Shown here: piece by piece, positions 33,108-33,968 of the stretch
How the letters are laid out: the number at the start of each line of letters is the position of its first letter
Numbering within the stretch: the first letter of the stretch is position 1
Source of the DNA: an uncultured beta proteobacterium
Lineage (GTDB): Bacteria; Pseudomonadota; Gammaproteobacteria; Burkholderiales; Burkholderiaceae_C
Direction: 5' to 3'
NCBI GenBank assembly: GCA_903845345.1
Contig: CAIMXF010000400.1
Span: 1-33,968, forward strand
DNA length: 33,968 bases
Notes under the pieces: generated by a model
Told to the model about the DNA's origin: nothing
The model's input: the letters and a program-made list of their open reading frames with translations, nothing else
The model's database searches: none
Position numbers and translations under genes: made by a program

Positions 33108-33763
33108 CCCACCCGATTGGGGTCGGCCCCCTCCGGCGGGACGATGAGTCCGGCCGGGGGCGCGACCACGCCCATCGAGATGATGTACTTCAACGCCTCG
33201 TCCACGCTCATGCGCAGCGGCAGGCAGGCCGCGCGCGGCACCATCAGGAAGAAGCCGGAGGTCGGATTCGGCGTGGTGGGCACGTACAGGCTCAGGTGCT
33301 CGCCCGGGAGCGCCGCGGCCACCTCGCCCGACGGCCTGCCGGTGACGAAGGCGATCGTCCAGCTGCCTTCGCGCGGGTACTGCACCATCACCGCTTCGCG
33401 GAACGCGTTGCCGTTGGTGGAGAACAGCGTGTCGGAGACCTGCTTGACCGAGACGTAGATCGACTTGACGATCGGGATGTGCGACAGCAGGTTGTTCCAC
33501 TGCTTCAGCCACCACGCGCCCACCATGTTGGTGACGAACATGCCGGTGACGATCAGCAGCAGCACCAGCAGCACCACGCCCAGGCCCGGCACGCCGGCCA
33601 GCAGCGCGAGGAAGTTGTCGGCGCTGGTCGGCAGCACGTGCTGGATGGCCATCAGGACGCCGTGGAACACGCCGTCCATCAGGCCGACGGCCCACATCAG
33701 CACACCCACCGTGATCGCGAGCGGCAGCCACACCAGCAGGCCGGCGAACAGGTACTTTCTCAA
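33104..33763 (-). CDS. DUF502 family inner-membrane protein
   Basis: A 219-residue protein with two membrane helices, one at the N-terminus ([20 protein letters not shown]) and one near 58-80 ([18 protein letters not shown]), then a soluble domain carrying [18 protein letters not shown] and [18 protein letters not shown], which are DUF502 marks. The start is TTG at 33763 with GGGAG 6 nt upstream, and gives the expected [14 protein letters not shown] start. The function of the family is unknown; it commonly lies between an fmdB-type gene and aspS, exactly as here. Confidence 0.92.
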   Translation of the reverse strand: MRKYLFAGLLVWLPLAITVGVLMWAVGLMDGVFHGVLMAIQHVLPTSADNFLALLAGVPGLGVVLLVLLLIVTGMFVTNMVGAWWLKQWNNLLSHIPIVKSIYVSVKQVSDTLFSTNGNAFREAVMVQYPREGSWTIAFVTGRPSGEVAAALPGEHLSLYVPTTPNPTSGFFLMVPRAACLPLRMSVDEALKYIISMGVVAPPAGLIVPPEGADPNRVG

Positions 33764-33821
33764 GAGAGGCTCCCGCCGCGAGCGAACGCGGCCGTGATGG
33801 CGTGCATGGGTGGGCGGGCGT

Positions 33822-33968
33822 TCAGTGGCAGGCGCAGCTGCCGCCGCCGTGCGAGCCGGACGACGACGAGGCGCTGGGGGTGCCGCCGTCGGACGACGGC
33901 GCGGCCGCGGGCGCGGGTGACGGCGCGGCCGGGCTGGCGGCGCTGTCGCCTGTGGACGGCGCGACGGC
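33822..33968 (-). CDS. FmdB family zinc-ribbon protein, 3' end (5' part outside window)
   Basis: The last 48 residues of a minus-strand frame are visible, entirely an Ala/Ser/Pro-rich tail ending HGGGSCACH. Small FmdB-type regulators have an N-terminal zinc ribbon (outside the window) and such a tail, and precede DUF502-aspS in beta-proteobacteria. The identification therefore rests on the tail composition, the ending and the gene order. Confidence 0.7.
   Translation of the reverse strand, partial: AVAPSTGDSAASPAAPSPAPAAAPSSDGGTPSASSSSGSHGGGSCACH

Overview
The window is high-GC DNA from a beta-proteobacterium, most likely of the order Burkholderiales. I infer this from the very strong G/C third-position bias, the five-step histidine route (HutF plus HutG), the ssuEADCB-type sulfonate operon, and the fmdB / DUF502 / aspS and nudB / ybhP / clsB gene blocks. 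I have not matched it to a species. No rRNA, tRNA, CRISPR array, transposase, integrase or phage gene is visible.

Layout. (1) 1-4040, plus strand: the end of a histidine-utilisation operon, hutD (3' part), hutI, hutG and hutF, converting imidazolonepropionate to glutamate and formate. (2) 4302-7690: a small regulon of a YcaC-like isochorismatase-fold hydrolase, a LysR regulator, a pirin, and a TMEM175-type potassium channel coupled to the pirin. The hydrolase and the pirin are preceded by nearly superimposable operator-promoter modules (TGGAAA-N5-TTTCCA, 9 nt, TTGATC, 17 nt, GACACT). (3) 7757-11435: an RmlD-like reductase, a ferritin-like diiron protein, an exported Gly/Tyr-rich protein, an orphan PDZ remnant and a conserved membrane protein. 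(4) 11530-16534, minus strand: a hybrid signalling operon of a three-PAS histidine kinase, a single-domain response regulator, and a REC-REC-PAS-GGDEF-EAL protein that links the kinase to cyclic-di-GMP. (5) 16869-17696: an unrecognised protein with a flagellin-like stretch. (6) 17693-23018, minus strand: ssuE, two tandem ssuA genes, ssuD, ssuC and ssuB for alkanesulfonate sulfur scavenging, with a stand-alone receiver protein upstream that carries an exact 27-nt internal tandem duplication. (7) 23879-27126: a DUF805 membrane protein, then nudB, ybhP-like and clsB-like genes. (8) 27203-31126: a TonB-dependent siderophore receptor, a CcmI-like protein without its TPR part, and a lower-GC hypothetical gene. 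This block lies between nudB and aspS, which are usually neighbours in this lineage as I recall it. (9) 31167-33968, minus strand: aspS with a clear rho-independent terminator, a DUF502 membrane protein and the 3' end of an fmdB-type gene.

Most of the window is ordinary metabolism and housekeeping. The best candidate for something not yet described is the paired promoter module at 4302 and 6168, which ties a hydrolase, a pirin and a potassium channel into one regulon, probably under the LysR protein encoded between them. Start codons were set from Shine-Dalgarno matches and overlaps, so many differ from the longest open frame; three TTG and two GTG starts are proposed. All functions are inferred by eye from motifs, without database searches.
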